Positions 23,592 to 31,794 of a stretch of 38,762 nt of DNA are shown in pieces. Origin of the DNA: Leptospiraceae bacterium (GTDB taxonomy: Bacteria; Spirochaetota; Leptospiria; Turneriellales; Turneriellaceae); the NCBI GenBank assembly GCA_020440825.1, contig JAGRNJ010000010.1, positions 1 through 38,762 of the forward strand, in the 5' to 3' direction. Every line of letters starts with the position of its first letter. Within the stretch, counting starts at the first letter, position 1. The notes beneath the pieces were generated by a model. That model searched no databases, had not been told where the DNA came from, and worked only from the letters and a program-made list of their open reading frames with translations. The position numbers and the translations under genes were made by a program.

Positions 23592-24176
23592 CTAGAATGT
23601 TCTGCCCAAGGAAATTCCTGGCCAGTATACGATATTGTATTCCCCGGCCTTGGGATCTCTGCCATAGTACGCATACATGGACAGTCTAAAGAACCAACCT
23701 GCAGAGTCGCTCTGGTATCTGTAGCCGGCTGCTACCATCGGAATAAAATAATCAGAAGTTGTCGATGCTCTTACCCCGCTTCGATCAGCAGTACGAAAGC
23801 CAAGTTCGGCAGGCATCGTAAAGAGAAACCCGGCCTGGGGTTCAAAGTAATGTCCGTTTTTTCCCAATAGATAAGAGATCGAGACGGGGAAGATTAAGAA
23901 ATCAGCATTGTAGTTTGCGCCGGGTACGAGCAGATAGCTGAAGCCGGTGTTTGCAGCAAAATCTTTGTGAAATCGGTAAGTCCATAGGAACATCCAGAAA
24001 TGAGCTGCTCCTAAAAATTCATTGCCATATCCCCATTTAGCGTACTCTTCTGTGGTTTCTTCCTGCTCGGCATGCAGAGATTGCAATCCTATAGATAAAG
24101 CGATCAAGAAAATGGCCAGCCCTCTTACCAATTTTGCTCTAAGGTTAAATTTCTTCTTTGACTTTGTTTTCATCAT
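23592..24176 (-). CDS. Small outer-membrane beta-barrel protein
   Basis: A 194-residue protein. An unusually basic N-terminus ([19 protein letters not shown]) is followed by [17 protein letters not shown], giving a signal peptide cut near HA-E. The mature part has eight or so amphipathic strands rich in Tyr, Phe and Gly and ends in GRTF; a C-terminal Phe is the usual signal for the BAM machinery. It begins within the last codons of panD (32 nt overlap), so it is translated from the same message although its role looks unrelated. An ATG one codon later is an equal alternative start. Confidence 0.75.
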   Translation of the reverse strand: MMKTKSKKKFNLRAKLVRGLAIFLIALSIGLQSLHAEQEETTEEYAKWGYGNEFLGAAHFWMFLWTYRFHKDFAANTGFSYLLVPGANYNADFLIFPVSISYLLGKNGHYFEPQAGFLFTMPAELGFRTADRSGVRASTTSDYFIPMVAAGYRYQSDSAGWFFRLSMYAYYGRDPKAGEYNIVYWPGISLGRTF

Positions 24177-24501
24177 TTACCAACAGTATTTTAGGTTTGT
24201 GATTTTTAGCCTCTTCACTGCTCATTGTGCAGTATGCAATGATGATAATTTTATCTCCGGGATGCCCCAATCGAGCTGCAGCTCCGTTAAGACCTATATC
24301 TCCGCTTCCCTCTTCCCCACGAATCAAATAAGTTTCGAGCCTTGCTCCATTGTTGATATTGACGATCTGAATCTTTTCATATTCAAATAAACCTGCTCTA
24401 TCGAGCAGCTCGCCGTCTACGGTCAAACTGCCTTCATAGTACAGATTTGCATCTGTAATCGTGGCGCGGTGTATTTTTGCTTTGAGCATATTTACGTGCA
24501 T
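24145..24501 (-). CDS. panD: Aspartate 1-decarboxylase
   Basis: A protein of 114-118 residues. It makes beta-alanine for pantothenate and coenzyme A; the proenzyme self-cleaves to form a pyruvoyl group. The cleavage site is YEGSLTVD (G-S bond), and [23 protein letters not shown] (active-site Arg-Leu-Glu-Thr-Tyr) and [14 protein letters not shown] are all conserved. Two ATGs are possible, at 24501 and 24489; the second matches the family's MLKxKIHRA start and leaves a more reasonable leader behind the promoter. Together with coaBC at the window start, two coenzyme A pathway genes are present but unlinked. Confidence 0.93.
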   Translation of the reverse strand: MHVNMLKAKIHRATITDANLYYEGSLTVDGELLDRAGLFEYEKIQIVNINNGARLETYLIRGEEGSGDIGLNGAAARLGHPGDKIIIIAYCTMSSEEAKNHKPKILLVNDENKVKEEI

Positions 24502-24511
24502 ATTTTCGCTC

Positions 24512-24540
24512 TATATAGATAATATACTAAACTGAGTCAA
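24512..24540 (-). promoter_or_regulatory. panD: Sigma70-type promoter for panD
   Basis: Read on the minus strand, TTGACT (24540-24535), a 17 nt spacer and TATATA (24517-24512) make a near-consensus housekeeping promoter. Transcription would begin about 24505, only a few nt before the first ATG of panD, so either the leader is nearly absent or the second ATG (24489) is used. An overlapping alternative, TTGACG with TATATT, exists in the same stretch. Confidence 0.6.
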
Positions 24541-24646
24541 GGCGTCAAGATTCGTTGACCTGCACCTGGTTCAAAAAAGGGCGGATATTTTGACTATTTG
24601 TATTGTTTTGACCGGTTTTTAACCTTCTCTGGTGAAAAACGGAATC

Positions 24647-24862
24647 TTATGCCCAGCGACTCTTGGCCTCGGCCATGCCAGTCGAGCTGATAAAGTACTT
24701 ATCAAGCTCTTCCAGAACAAAGCCCAAATCTTTCAGGTTTTCTAATGCGTTTCTGAGATCCCGGCCTTCTTTGCCTGTAATTACTTCAAGTTGTGATAAA
24801 CGCATTTGTGCATCAGGTTTATCAAAAAGCTCCTGCAGTAGAATAAGCTCCAGTTTTCCCAC
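24647..24862 (-). CDS. Small winged-helix-like protein
   Basis: A 71-residue protein. The pattern LELILLQELFDKPDAQMRLSQLEVITGKEGRDLRNALENLKDLGFVLEE reads as a helix, a helix-turn-helix and a beta-wing, as in MarR/HxlR-like or wHTH_2 domains, so DNA binding or protein binding is plausible. The start is GTG at 24862. It is divergent from the GMC oxidoreductase gene (144 nt between them). A serine-rich ORF on the opposite strand over the same bases is taken to be the shadow. No effector domain is present. Confidence 0.55.
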   Translation of the reverse strand: MGKLELILLQELFDKPDAQMRLSQLEVITGKEGRDLRNALENLKDLGFVLEELDKYFISSTGMAEAKSRWA

Positions 24863-25006
24863 ACGGACAGGTTCTTAAAGTTCTTTAGAAGGCCAATTCA
24901 ATTCGCAGTCTCTTGAATCGGGGCCAACTTGTTCACAAAAACTTAACGTATTCAGAAAGTTCAGCATTTTGGTTGCCTTCCAGCATTTGCTTGTTTAAAT
25001 GACATT

Positions 25007-26608
25007 ATGAGCAATATTCCATACTATGATTATGTTGTTATCGGCAGTGGTTTTGGCGGTTCGGTCTCTGCTTTAAGACTCAGTGAGAAAGGCTATAAAG
25101 TTCTTGTCCTTGAAAAAGGAAAATGGTTCAAACCGAAAGATTTTCCCAAATCGAACTGGAATATCCGTAAATGGCTTTGGATTCCCGCTTTCAAAATGTT
25201 CGGTTTTTTCAAAATGACAATTTTTCGCCACGTTACTATTCTTTCTGGCGTTGGTGTCGGTGGTGGTTCCCTGGTCTATGCCGCTACACTGCCAGTGCCT
25301 AAAAAGCCGTTTTTTCAATCTCCTACCTGGGCATCTCTTGCAAATTGGGAAAAAGAATTAAAGCCTCACTATGCTACCGCTCTGCACATGCTCGGGGCAG
25401 CGAAAGTACCAGAGCGATTTGACGGAGACAATGTGTTACGGGAGTTAGCCGCCGATTTAAACCAGCCGCGTAAATTTGACCAGACCAATGTCAGTATTTA
25501 TTTTGGCAAACCCGGCGAGACAGTAAAAGATCCCTTCTATAAAGGGAAAGGGCCGTCCCGCACAGGATGTATTTATTGTGGTGCCTGCATGATCGGTTGC
25601 CGGCACAATGCTAAAAACACTCTGGATAAGAACTATCTATATCTCGCGCAGGCGGCAGGGGCCGAGATTATCGCCGAGCGTGAGGTAACAGATGTGGTTC
25701 CACTTGAGCAGGGTGAGTTCAAAAGATATGAAATTACATACCGGTCACCAATGAAGTACTTCTCTAAAAAAGAGAAAGTGCAGGCCGGTGGGGTTATTTT
25801 TGCCGGTGGAGTACTGGGTACCTTAAGGCTGTTATGGAACCTAAAAACTAAAAAATCACTGCCAAATATCTCTGACCGGCTGGGCTATGGTATCAGAACA
25901 AATTCAGAAAGTCTATTGGGGGTAACCACCGAGCGGCGCGATTTAAATTTTTCTAAAGGGGTTGCAATCGGCTCCATTTACCATGTAGATGAACATTCTC
26001 ATCTTGAAGTGGTTCGCTACCCCGAAGGGTCGGGTTTTTTTAGAATGTCGATGGTGCCGGCGGTTATGGGGAATAATATACTTTTGAGACTGGGCCGGGT
26101 AATAACGGCATACATCCGCCAGCCGGTTCGCAGATTTAAAGCATTGATTGTTCCTGACTGGGCCAAGTACACCCAGATCATGCTGTTTATGCAAAGTCTT
26201 GATTCAACGATGCGATTTGTGAAGGGCTGGTTTAGACTGAAAACAACTCTTGATCAAGGGCCGGCTCCTACTTCAGACATTCCCATTGCACATGATCTTG
26301 CCCAGAAGTTTGCAGATAAAGTAGATGGTACAGTGCACGCCCTTGCAACTGAAAGTCTTACTGGCCTGGCAAGTACGGCTCATATCCTGGGCGGATGTTG
26401 TATGGGAAGTGACCCCGAAAACGGTGTAATCGACAAAGACAACAGATTATTCGGGTACGAGAATATGTATGTCTGCGATGGCTCTACAATCAGTGCCAAT
26501 ATCGGGGTAAACCCCTCGTTGACCATCACTGCAATTACCGAACGGGCGATGAGCAAGATTCCAAAAAATAAAAAGAAAATTACAGGAAAAAAATATGCCA
26601 AAGTCTGA
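25007..26608 (+). CDS. GMC-family flavin oxidoreductase (cholesterol oxidase-like)
   Basis: A 533-residue FAD enzyme. YDYVVIGSGFGGSVSALRLSEKGYKVLVLEKG is the N-terminal ADP-binding Rossmann motif; GVGVGGGSLVYA follows as the flavin motif, and NPSLTITAITERAMSKI closes the C-terminal FAD site. The closest character is to cholesterol oxidase-like and long-chain alcohol-type GMC proteins. Residues C188, C191, C194 and C198 (CIYCGACMIGC) have ferredoxin-like C-x2-C-x2-C-x3-C spacing, as also seen in mycobacterial ChoD-like proteins. No signal peptide is visible, so it is probably cytosolic or peripheral. It overlaps the aldehyde dehydrogenase gene by 14 nt, suggesting oxidation of an alcohol to an acid in two steps. 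Confidence 0.88.
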   Translation: MSNIPYYDYVVIGSGFGGSVSALRLSEKGYKVLVLEKGKWFKPKDFPKSNWNIRKWLWIPAFKMFGFFKMTIFRHVTILSGVGVGGGSLVYAATLPVPKKPFFQSPTWASLANWEKELKPHYATALHMLGAAKVPERFDGDNVLRELAADLNQPRKFDQTNVSIYFGKPGETVKDPFYKGKGPSRTGCIYCGACMIGCRHNAKNTLDKNYLYLAQAAGAEIIAEREVTDVVPLEQGEFKRYEITYRSPMKYFSKKEKVQAGGVIFAGGVLGTLRLLWNLKTKKSLPNISDRLGYGIRTNSESLLGVTTERRDLNFSKGVAIGSIYHVDEHSHLEVVRYPEGSGFFRMSMVPAVMGNNILLRLGRVITAYIRQPVRRFKALIVPDWAKYTQIMLFMQSLDSTMRFVKGWFRLKTTLDQGPAPTSDIPIAHDLAQKFADKVDGTVHALATESLTGLASTAHILGGCCMGSDPENGVIDKDNRLFGYENMYVCDGSTISANIGVNPSLTITAITERAMSKIPKNKKKITGKKYAKV

Positions 26609-28052
26609 AAAATCTAAAATATCTAAAGGAGTAAATCAAAAGCTAAAAAAAGAGATTGAGCGGGTATTTAATCTGCAGCTGCAAAACTCAGCAATAGTAT
26701 CCCAAACGACATCTGCAGAACGAATTGCCAAATTAAAGCTGTTGAATCAAAAACTATTTGAGACCAGAGAACAGTTGTGCACAGCCCTTTTTGAAGATTT
26801 CCAGAAAAACCCCGCAGAGACTGAGGTGACTGAACTATATCCGGTTGTTTCAGAAATACGTCATGCAATTAAAAATCTAAAAAAATGGATGAAACCCGTA
26901 AAAGTCAAAACTCCAATTTCTTTGCTTGGTTCCTCGGCACGAATACAATACCAGCCCAAGGGAGTGGTAGCGATTATTTCTCCCTGGAATTATCCTGTCA
27001 ATCTTACGCTGGGGCCGCTTGTATCGGCGATTGCTGCAGGAAACTGCGTTATTATTAAACCTTCAGAAATGACACCCAGCTCTTCAAAATATATGCGGGA
27101 ACTGATAACCGGAATTTTTCCTGAAAATGAAGTTGCAATTTTTGAAGGGGATGCTGCCGTTTCTACTGAAATTTTATCTAAACCGTTTCATCATATTTTT
27201 TACACCGGCAATCCCGCGGTTGGTAAAATTGTCATGACTGCGGCTGCCAGGAACCTGACCTCTGTAACTCTTGAACTCGGTGGTAAATCTCCTGTTGTAA
27301 TCGATGAATCGGCAGATATTGGCGAGGCGGCCAAAAAAATCTCATGGGCTAAATTTGTCAATTGTGGCCAAACCTGCATTGCCCCTGACTATATTCTGGT
27401 GCATGATTCTTTGCGCCATGATTTTCTTGCCCTGCTCAAAAAGGGCATAGCAGAAAAATACGGAAACACCGATGAAGAAATCAAAAAATCAAAGAACCTC
27501 TCAAGAATAATAAATTCCAGGCATTTTCTGCGTTTGACCAATCTCCTGAATTCAGCAATCAAAGCCGGGGCAAATATAGAATATGGCGGAGTGACTGATG
27601 CAAAGTCTAACTACATATCACCGACCATTTTGACTGAAGTCCCGCTCAATTCGTCTATAATGCAAGAAGAGATATTTGGGCCGCTCTTTCCTGTAATTAC
27701 TTTTTCAGATTTACCAGAAGCAATTGATTATATCAATTCTGGCGAGAAACCATTGGCAGCTTATTTTTATGGTAAAAATAAGGAGAATATTCGCCGCTTT
27801 ATTCAAAAAACCAGTTCGGGAGGGGTTTGCATCAATGACAGCATGATTCACTTCTCAAACCTGAATTTACCATTCGGAGGTATCAACAATAGTGGTTTGG
27901 GAAATGGGCATGGTATTTTCGGGTTTAAGGCCTTTTCCCATGAACGGGCAATCTTAAGGCAACATCTGAAAAAACCCTTCTTGCAAATGTTGTATCCCCC
28001 TTATACACCATTTGCTCGTAAGCTCATTGATTTAACCGTCAAGTATTTCTAA
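26595..28052 (+). CDS. Aldehyde dehydrogenase (class 3 / fatty aldehyde type)
   Basis: A 485-residue NAD(P)-dependent aldehyde dehydrogenase. VAIISPWNYPVNLTLGPLVSAIAAGNC (split here), IIKPSEMTP and FTGNPAVGK are the cofactor site; VTLELGGKSPV contains the general-base Glu and NCGQTCIAPDY the nucleophilic Cys. Length, the GGVCINDSMIH loop and the C-terminal YPPYTPFARKLIDLTVKYF resemble ALDH3 enzymes, which act on long-chain aldehydes. The N-terminal 30 residues are lysine-rich. An AGGA Shine-Dalgarno lies inside the end of the GMC gene, so the two are coupled; the likely role is oxidising the aldehyde made by that enzyme. Confidence 0.92.
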   Translation: MPKSEKSKISKGVNQKLKKEIERVFNLQLQNSAIVSQTTSAERIAKLKLLNQKLFETREQLCTALFEDFQKNPAETEVTELYPVVSEIRHAIKNLKKWMKPVKVKTPISLLGSSARIQYQPKGVVAIISPWNYPVNLTLGPLVSAIAAGNCVIIKPSEMTPSSSKYMRELITGIFPENEVAIFEGDAAVSTEILSKPFHHIFYTGNPAVGKIVMTAAARNLTSVTLELGGKSPVVIDESADIGEAAKKISWAKFVNCGQTCIAPDYILVHDSLRHDFLALLKKGIAEKYGNTDEEIKKSKNLSRIINSRHFLRLTNLLNSAIKAGANIEYGGVTDAKSNYISPTILTEVPLNSSIMQEEIFGPLFPVITFSDLPEAIDYINSGEKPLAAYFYGKNKENIRRFIQKTSSGGVCINDSMIHFSNLNLPFGGINNSGLGNGHGIFGFKAFSHERAILRQHLKKPFLQMLYPPYTPFARKLIDLTVKYF

Positions 28053-28142
28053 TTTATTAATTGAAAAATAGAAAACAATAAGAGCAAGTTAAAATCTGCT
28101 GCATATTGATTGACTATCCAGCATGATAGATGATTTTAACCG

Positions 28143-28469
28143 ATGGACATTAGAACGAAAGACCTTGGGCCGCATGTTGTTCTGCAGGTAGAGGGTGATG
28201 TTGATCTGTACAACGTTGGCGAGCTGAAATCGGCAATATTTAAAAAAGTCGAAGATGAAGTAGAGTCATTGATCATCGATATGTCAGGTGTACCATATAT
28301 GGATAGTTCCGGGGTTGGGGCACTGGTTGCAGGGCAAAAGAGAATGCGATCAAATGGTGGCAAATTTGCCATTCTAAATGTTCAGCAAGATGTTCTGAGT
28401 ATTCTACAGCTTGCTTCTCTTGATAAATTCTTCACAATCTATGAGAGTGAAGAAGACTTGATGAACTGA
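28143..28469 (+). CDS. STAS-domain anti-sigma factor antagonist (second copy)
   Basis: A 108-residue STAS protein. VLQVEGDVDLYNVGELKSAI, LIIDMSGVPYMDSSGVGALVAGQKRM and a C-terminal LDKFFTIYESEEDLM fit the SpoIIAA/RsbV family, with the phospho-acceptor serine in DSSG. It differs clearly from the first copy at 17823, so it probably answers to a different kinase. It stands between the aldehyde dehydrogenase (90 nt upstream) and ddl (7 nt downstream) and may be transcribed with ddl. No kinase or phosphatase partner lies in the window. No clear Shine-Dalgarno precedes the ATG. Confidence 0.9.
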   Translation: MDIRTKDLGPHVVLQVEGDVDLYNVGELKSAIFKKVEDEVESLIIDMSGVPYMDSSGVGALVAGQKRMRSNGGKFAILNVQQDVLSILQLASLDKFFTIYESEEDLMN

Positions 28470-28476
28470 AAATTCA

Positions 28477-29544
28477 ATGAATATACTGCTTCTGTATGGT
28501 GGCCAGTCTGGCGAACATGAAATATCCTGTATCTCTGCCGGGTTTATTGAAAAAAATCTTAAGGCAAACAATTATCAGGTGCTTCCCGTTTATATTAATA
28601 AATCTGGAGAATGGCACCTGCAGCCAGTTACTAAAGAAAAACCTGACCAGCATGTAATCAATCTGGTCAGTCTTGAAAAACGGTCGGGCAAAACATATCT
28701 TCGCGGCGATGCTCTTGCACCGATTTCGGTGGAATTTGCTTTTCCTATGGTCCATGGCACCTTAGGGGAAGATGGTGCCTTACAAGGTTTGTTTGAAATC
28801 TTTCAGTTGCCCTATGCAGGTTGCAGTCTGGCTTCCAGTGCCATGGCGATGGATAAGAGTATCTCAAGACAGATCTTTGAGATGGAGGGTCTTGATCAGG
28901 TATACTCATTCAGTTTGCATCGAACAGATTTTCAAGAAATAGATGCAATTATTGAAGACCTCGAAGATGAATTCAATTACCCGGTTTTTGTAAAGCCCTG
29001 TAATTTGGGTAGTTCAGTAGGAATAAGCAAAGCAAAGAATCCCGAAGATCTTAAAACTGCCATAGAGTTAGCACTGAAATATGATGAATTCGTTATTGTT
29101 GAAGAAGGCCGCTCTGTAAGAGAAATTGAGCTGGCGATTCTCGGGAATTATCCCGACTACGAGATTTCTGCAATCGGTGAGATAATTCCCAGCCATGAAT
29201 TTTACTCTTATGAAGCAAAATATCTCGATCAAAATGGAGCAAAACTGGTTTTACCTGCAGAATTAACTGCTACACAGGTTGAAAATCTGAGAGAACTTGC
29301 GAATGCTGCATTTATGGCAATTCGAGGCGATGGTTTTGCCAGAGTAGATTTTTTTCTCGATAAAGAGTCGGGCGAGTTTTTAATCAATGAAATAAATACT
29401 CTGCCCGGTTTTACACCTGTCAGTATGTTTCCTATGTTGTGGGAAAAATCAGGCAAAGCGCCTGTACAGACAGTCAGAGAAATTGTCGAGCTTGGGCTTG
29501 CCCGGCACCTTACCCGTTCGAAATTACAGCGTTCACGGGAATAG
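28477..29544 (+). CDS. ddl: D-alanine-D-alanine ligase
   Basis: A 355-residue ATP-grasp enzyme making the D-Ala-D-Ala dipeptide of peptidoglycan. LLYGGQSGEHEIS is the N-terminal motif; FPMVHGTLGEDGALQGLFE contains the HG-x-x-GEDG block, FVKPCNLGSSVGISKA is the ATP-grasp glycine loop, DGFARVDFFLD holds the metal Asp, and FLINEINTLPGFTPVSMFP the second metal and D-Ala2 site. Features look complete for a VanA/Ddl family enzyme, and D-Ala rather than D-Lac specificity is assumed. It follows the STAS gene by 7 nt. Confidence 0.95.
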   Translation: MNILLLYGGQSGEHEISCISAGFIEKNLKANNYQVLPVYINKSGEWHLQPVTKEKPDQHVINLVSLEKRSGKTYLRGDALAPISVEFAFPMVHGTLGEDGALQGLFEIFQLPYAGCSLASSAMAMDKSISRQIFEMEGLDQVYSFSLHRTDFQEIDAIIEDLEDEFNYPVFVKPCNLGSSVGISKAKNPEDLKTAIELALKYDEFVIVEEGRSVREIELAILGNYPDYEISAIGEIIPSHEFYSYEAKYLDQNGAKLVLPAELTATQVENLRELANAAFMAIRGDGFARVDFFLDKESGEFLINEINTLPGFTPVSMFPMLWEKSGKAPVQTVREIVELGLARHLTRSKLQRSRE

Positions 29545-29552
29545 AATGCAAT

Positions 29553-29888
29553 TTGATTACAGGTCAATTTACAATTTCTTTTCACTGGTATGAACTTTGC
29601 GATGTGCGCAATCATATTGATATTTTTCTATTTTTTCCCAATGCAACAGAATTAATACACTATAGCTCAGCCAGGGCTGGTTTGAAATTAACCAGCACAT
29701 TTACGGCCCAAAAGGGGAAAACACATCGTTTGAAATATCTGTATTATTCGGGAAGAATTTCGGGTAATCGAGGCCGGGTAAGAATAATTTCCCGTGGGAA
29801 GTTTACCTGCTCAAAAAATTTTATTAATAAACTTCCACAAACTGTCAAATTTCGGGTTTCTCCCAATTTCAAACCCCAGAGTTTTTAA
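29553..29888 (+). CDS. Small protein of unknown function, start uncertain or frameshifted
   Basis: About 111 codons read open from TTG at 29553 to the stop at 29888. The amino-acid content looks protein-like (QFTISFHWYELCDVRN, DIFLFFPNATELIHYSS, KTHRLKYLYYSGRISGN, RVRIISRGKFTC) with alternating hydrophobic strands, so the segment is probably a real beta-rich domain. The longest ATG start (29439) would lie within ddl and give an unlikely N-terminus, so it is not used. An ATG at 29546, one base after the ddl stop, opens a 15-codon frame (MQFDYRSIYNFFSLV) that a +1 shift near 29577-29583 would join smoothly to this ORF. Function is unknown. It has no recognisable family. Confidence 0.45.
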   Translation: MITGQFTISFHWYELCDVRNHIDIFLFFPNATELIHYSSARAGLKLTSTFTAQKGKTHRLKYLYYSGRISGNRGRVRIISRGKFTCSKNFINKLPQTVKFRVSPNFKPQSF

Positions 29889-29922
29889 TTGTCAATTCGT
29901 TTACGATAAAGGGTTCGTCGTT

Positions 29923-30264
29923 ATGGGCAAGCGGGTAGAAAAAACTGTTGATTTAAACGATGGCCAGTTATATGAAATTATTCCGGCGAAAAAATCTAAT
30001 ACCGGTTTTTCACCAAAAAGTTTGCGTGATCGAGCTGCAAAAATTGAAGAGATCATCATTACAAAAAATGAACTGCGTTCTTTGCGAGAAGAATTACAGA
30101 TTCTAAAGAGTGAAAATACCAGGCTAAGAAAATCTGCGACAGAACAGCGAATCTCAGAGATTCAGGGCACCTCCCCTGAATTAAAAATTTCCTACAAAGA
30201 ATTTACTGAAAAAATTCTTACAGCAGATGGTCAAGCCGGTGCTGCTTATAGATCTGAAAAATGA
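29923..30264 (+). CDS. Coiled-coil protein of unknown function
   Basis: A 113-residue hydrophilic protein. Start chosen at ATG 29923, since an AAAGGG Shine-Dalgarno sits about 9 nt before it; the longer reading frame from 29794 overlaps the preceding ORF. A short basic N-terminal region (MGKRVEKTVDLNDGQLYEIIPAKKS) precedes a heptad-rich helix (about 40-85: KIEEIIITKNELRSLREELQILKSENTRLRKS, split here). Such structure usually means homodimerisation. No domain is recognised. Its stop overlaps the next start by 4 nt (ATGA), so it is coupled to the outer-membrane protein gene. Confidence 0.7.
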   Translation: MGKRVEKTVDLNDGQLYEIIPAKKSNTGFSPKSLRDRAAKIEEIIITKNELRSLREELQILKSENTRLRKSATEQRISEIQGTSPELKISYKEFTEKILTADGQAGAAYRSEK

Positions 30265-30950
30265 AGTATCTTCTTTTTTTCTTGGCGGGAACTCTGTTGC
30301 CTTTTAATCTGGGCTATGCGCAAGAAGATGCTTTGGGTTTTTTGGGCCTGACTTTCGCCCCGGCTTTTGAGAATGGGTCGAGTCAGAATTTTAAGTTACC
30401 CCTGATGCTTGAAGGTGGTGCAGAAAATCATGATCTCACCACCGGTATTACTTTTTTTTCAGACTTAACCCGTCTTTCGAATCAGTTCAACAATAACTCA
30501 GATTTTCTGCAAAGTCCAGAGCAATACCTTTTTTCATATATTAGCCTGCACAATGACTATACTGTTATGAATTGGTCATTACTGCACCTTACGTCAGGCT
30601 TTGAGCTGGGCCATAGAGGTTTTCTGAATTCTGTAGATAATGATTTAAAATACTCTCTCTATGCCGCGTTTCGAGTAGGATTGCGGTGGTTTTTCGCCGC
30701 AAAGTGGCGGTTTCGGGTCAATTTTCAGCTACCATTGTCTCTTTATTCTCATAATATTCGGAACCTGTTTTTTTATCAGGCGATGACCGAGCTGACATTT
30801 GATCCAGTAGGGCCGATTTTAAATCCCCAGCCGGGTACCGCATTATATTCTATTGGAGTGCAATATGAGTCTTTTTCGTATAGCAATCAGTCGGTTGGTT
30901 TTTCAGGATTTTTTTATGCACCTTATCTAAAAATATCCCTGCTTTATTGA
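30261..30950 (+). CDS. Predicted outer-membrane beta-barrel protein
   Basis: A 229-residue protein with a signal peptide (MKYLLFFLAGTLLPFNLGYAQ). The mature sequence shows alternating hydrophobic and polar residues with many Phe, Tyr and Trp, for example YLFSYISLHNDYTVMNWSLLHLTSGFELG and WFFAAKWRFRVNFQLPLSLYSH (each split here), and ends KISLLY, an aromatic C-terminus typical of BAM substrates. I do not recognise its family. It is coupled to the coiled-coil gene by a 4 nt overlap and followed by the DUF547 gene after 75 nt. Confidence 0.7.
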   Translation: MKYLLFFLAGTLLPFNLGYAQEDALGFLGLTFAPAFENGSSQNFKLPLMLEGGAENHDLTTGITFFSDLTRLSNQFNNNSDFLQSPEQYLFSYISLHNDYTVMNWSLLHLTSGFELGHRGFLNSVDNDLKYSLYAAFRVGLRWFFAAKWRFRVNFQLPLSLYSHNIRNLFFYQAMTELTFDPVGPILNPQPGTALYSIGVQYESFSYSNQSVGFSGFFYAPYLKISLLY

Positions 30951-31025
30951 ACAAATTGTACTTTAAATGTAAGAAATAGCGGTTTGGTTAAAACAAAATT
31001 CTGTAAAAAAAATTTGGGAGCCCCT

Positions 31026-31793
31026 ATGCAGCGTAACAAGTCATTCATTAAATATTTTCTCCTGATTTCCATTTTCTTTTCAAATAATCTGTTTGCGCAA
31101 ATGATTATCGACTTTAAAGCACAGTCTTTGGCGGCAGTAAAAACCGCCAATCATGCACTGTGGGACAGCTGGCTTAGACAATATGTTTCTGAAGATGGTT
31201 CGGTAAACTACTCCGGTGGAAAATTAAAATCTGGCCAAATAGAGAAATACTTAAAAACCATGCTTTCGATAGATCCTAAGAAACTGGGGTCGAGAAACGA
31301 AAAACTTGCCTATTATATCAATCTGTATAATGCTGCAACTGTTTATGCAGTTCTGAAAAGAATTCCCATTAAATCTGTAATGCACGATATTCCCGATTCA
31401 GGTTTTTTCAAGGCCGGTTTCTATCTTCATAATAAACTGACATCACTCAATGATCTTGAGAATAAAATAATTCGGCCCTTGTTCAAAGATGCTCGTATTC
31501 ATTTTGCTCTAAATTGTGCTTCAAAATCATGTCCGAAACTGATGAACCGTTCCTTCCAGGCCAATACACTCATTCGAGATCTCAATAGACAAACTAGAGT
31601 TTATCTCAGCAATTCGATGTATGCAAAATATAGTGAAAATGAAAATAAGCTATACCTCGTAGAACTGTTTAAATGGTACAGGGAAGATTTCGAAAACCTG
31701 ATCGCATTCTATAATAAGTTTACAGATTCAAGTGTGCCCGAATCGGTACAGATCGTGTTCACTCAATATGATTGGGCACTGAACGGAAAATAA
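31026..31793 (+). CDS. Exported DUF547-family protein
   Basis: A 255-residue exported protein. I chose ATG 31026 because a GGGAG Shine-Dalgarno lies 5 nt upstream and the residues that follow (MQRNKSFIKYFLLISIFFSNNLFAQ) form a signal peptide; a TTG 42 nt earlier is less likely. The mature protein contains the DUF547 signatures KLAYYINLYNAATVYAVL, KAGFYLHNKLTSLNDLENKIIR, HFALNCASKSCPKL and LFKWYREDF. The conserved Cys and His residues suggest a papain-like fold, but no activity is established for the family. The next gene starts 2 nt after its stop. Confidence 0.88.
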   Translation: MQRNKSFIKYFLLISIFFSNNLFAQMIIDFKAQSLAAVKTANHALWDSWLRQYVSEDGSVNYSGGKLKSGQIEKYLKTMLSIDPKKLGSRNEKLAYYINLYNAATVYAVLKRIPIKSVMHDIPDSGFFKAGFYLHNKLTSLNDLENKIIRPLFKDARIHFALNCASKSCPKLMNRSFQANTLIRDLNRQTRVYLSNSMYAKYSENENKLYLVELFKWYREDFENLIAFYNKFTDSSVPESVQIVFTQYDWALNGK

Positions 31794-31794
31794 A

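Noticed and set aside
24663..24878. A 71-codon plus-strand ORF opposite the winged-helix gene
   Set aside because: It is Ser/Arg-rich without structure, while the minus-strand frame reads as a winged helix.
29439..29552. Extension of the post-ddl ORF back to an ATG inside ddl
   Set aside because: The added residues overlap 106 nt of a well-conserved ddl C-terminus in another frame and look like shadow sequence.
29794..29922. Longer start for the coiled-coil protein
   Set aside because: It overlaps the preceding ORF, and the ATG at 29923 has a good Shine-Dalgarno and a sensible N-terminus.
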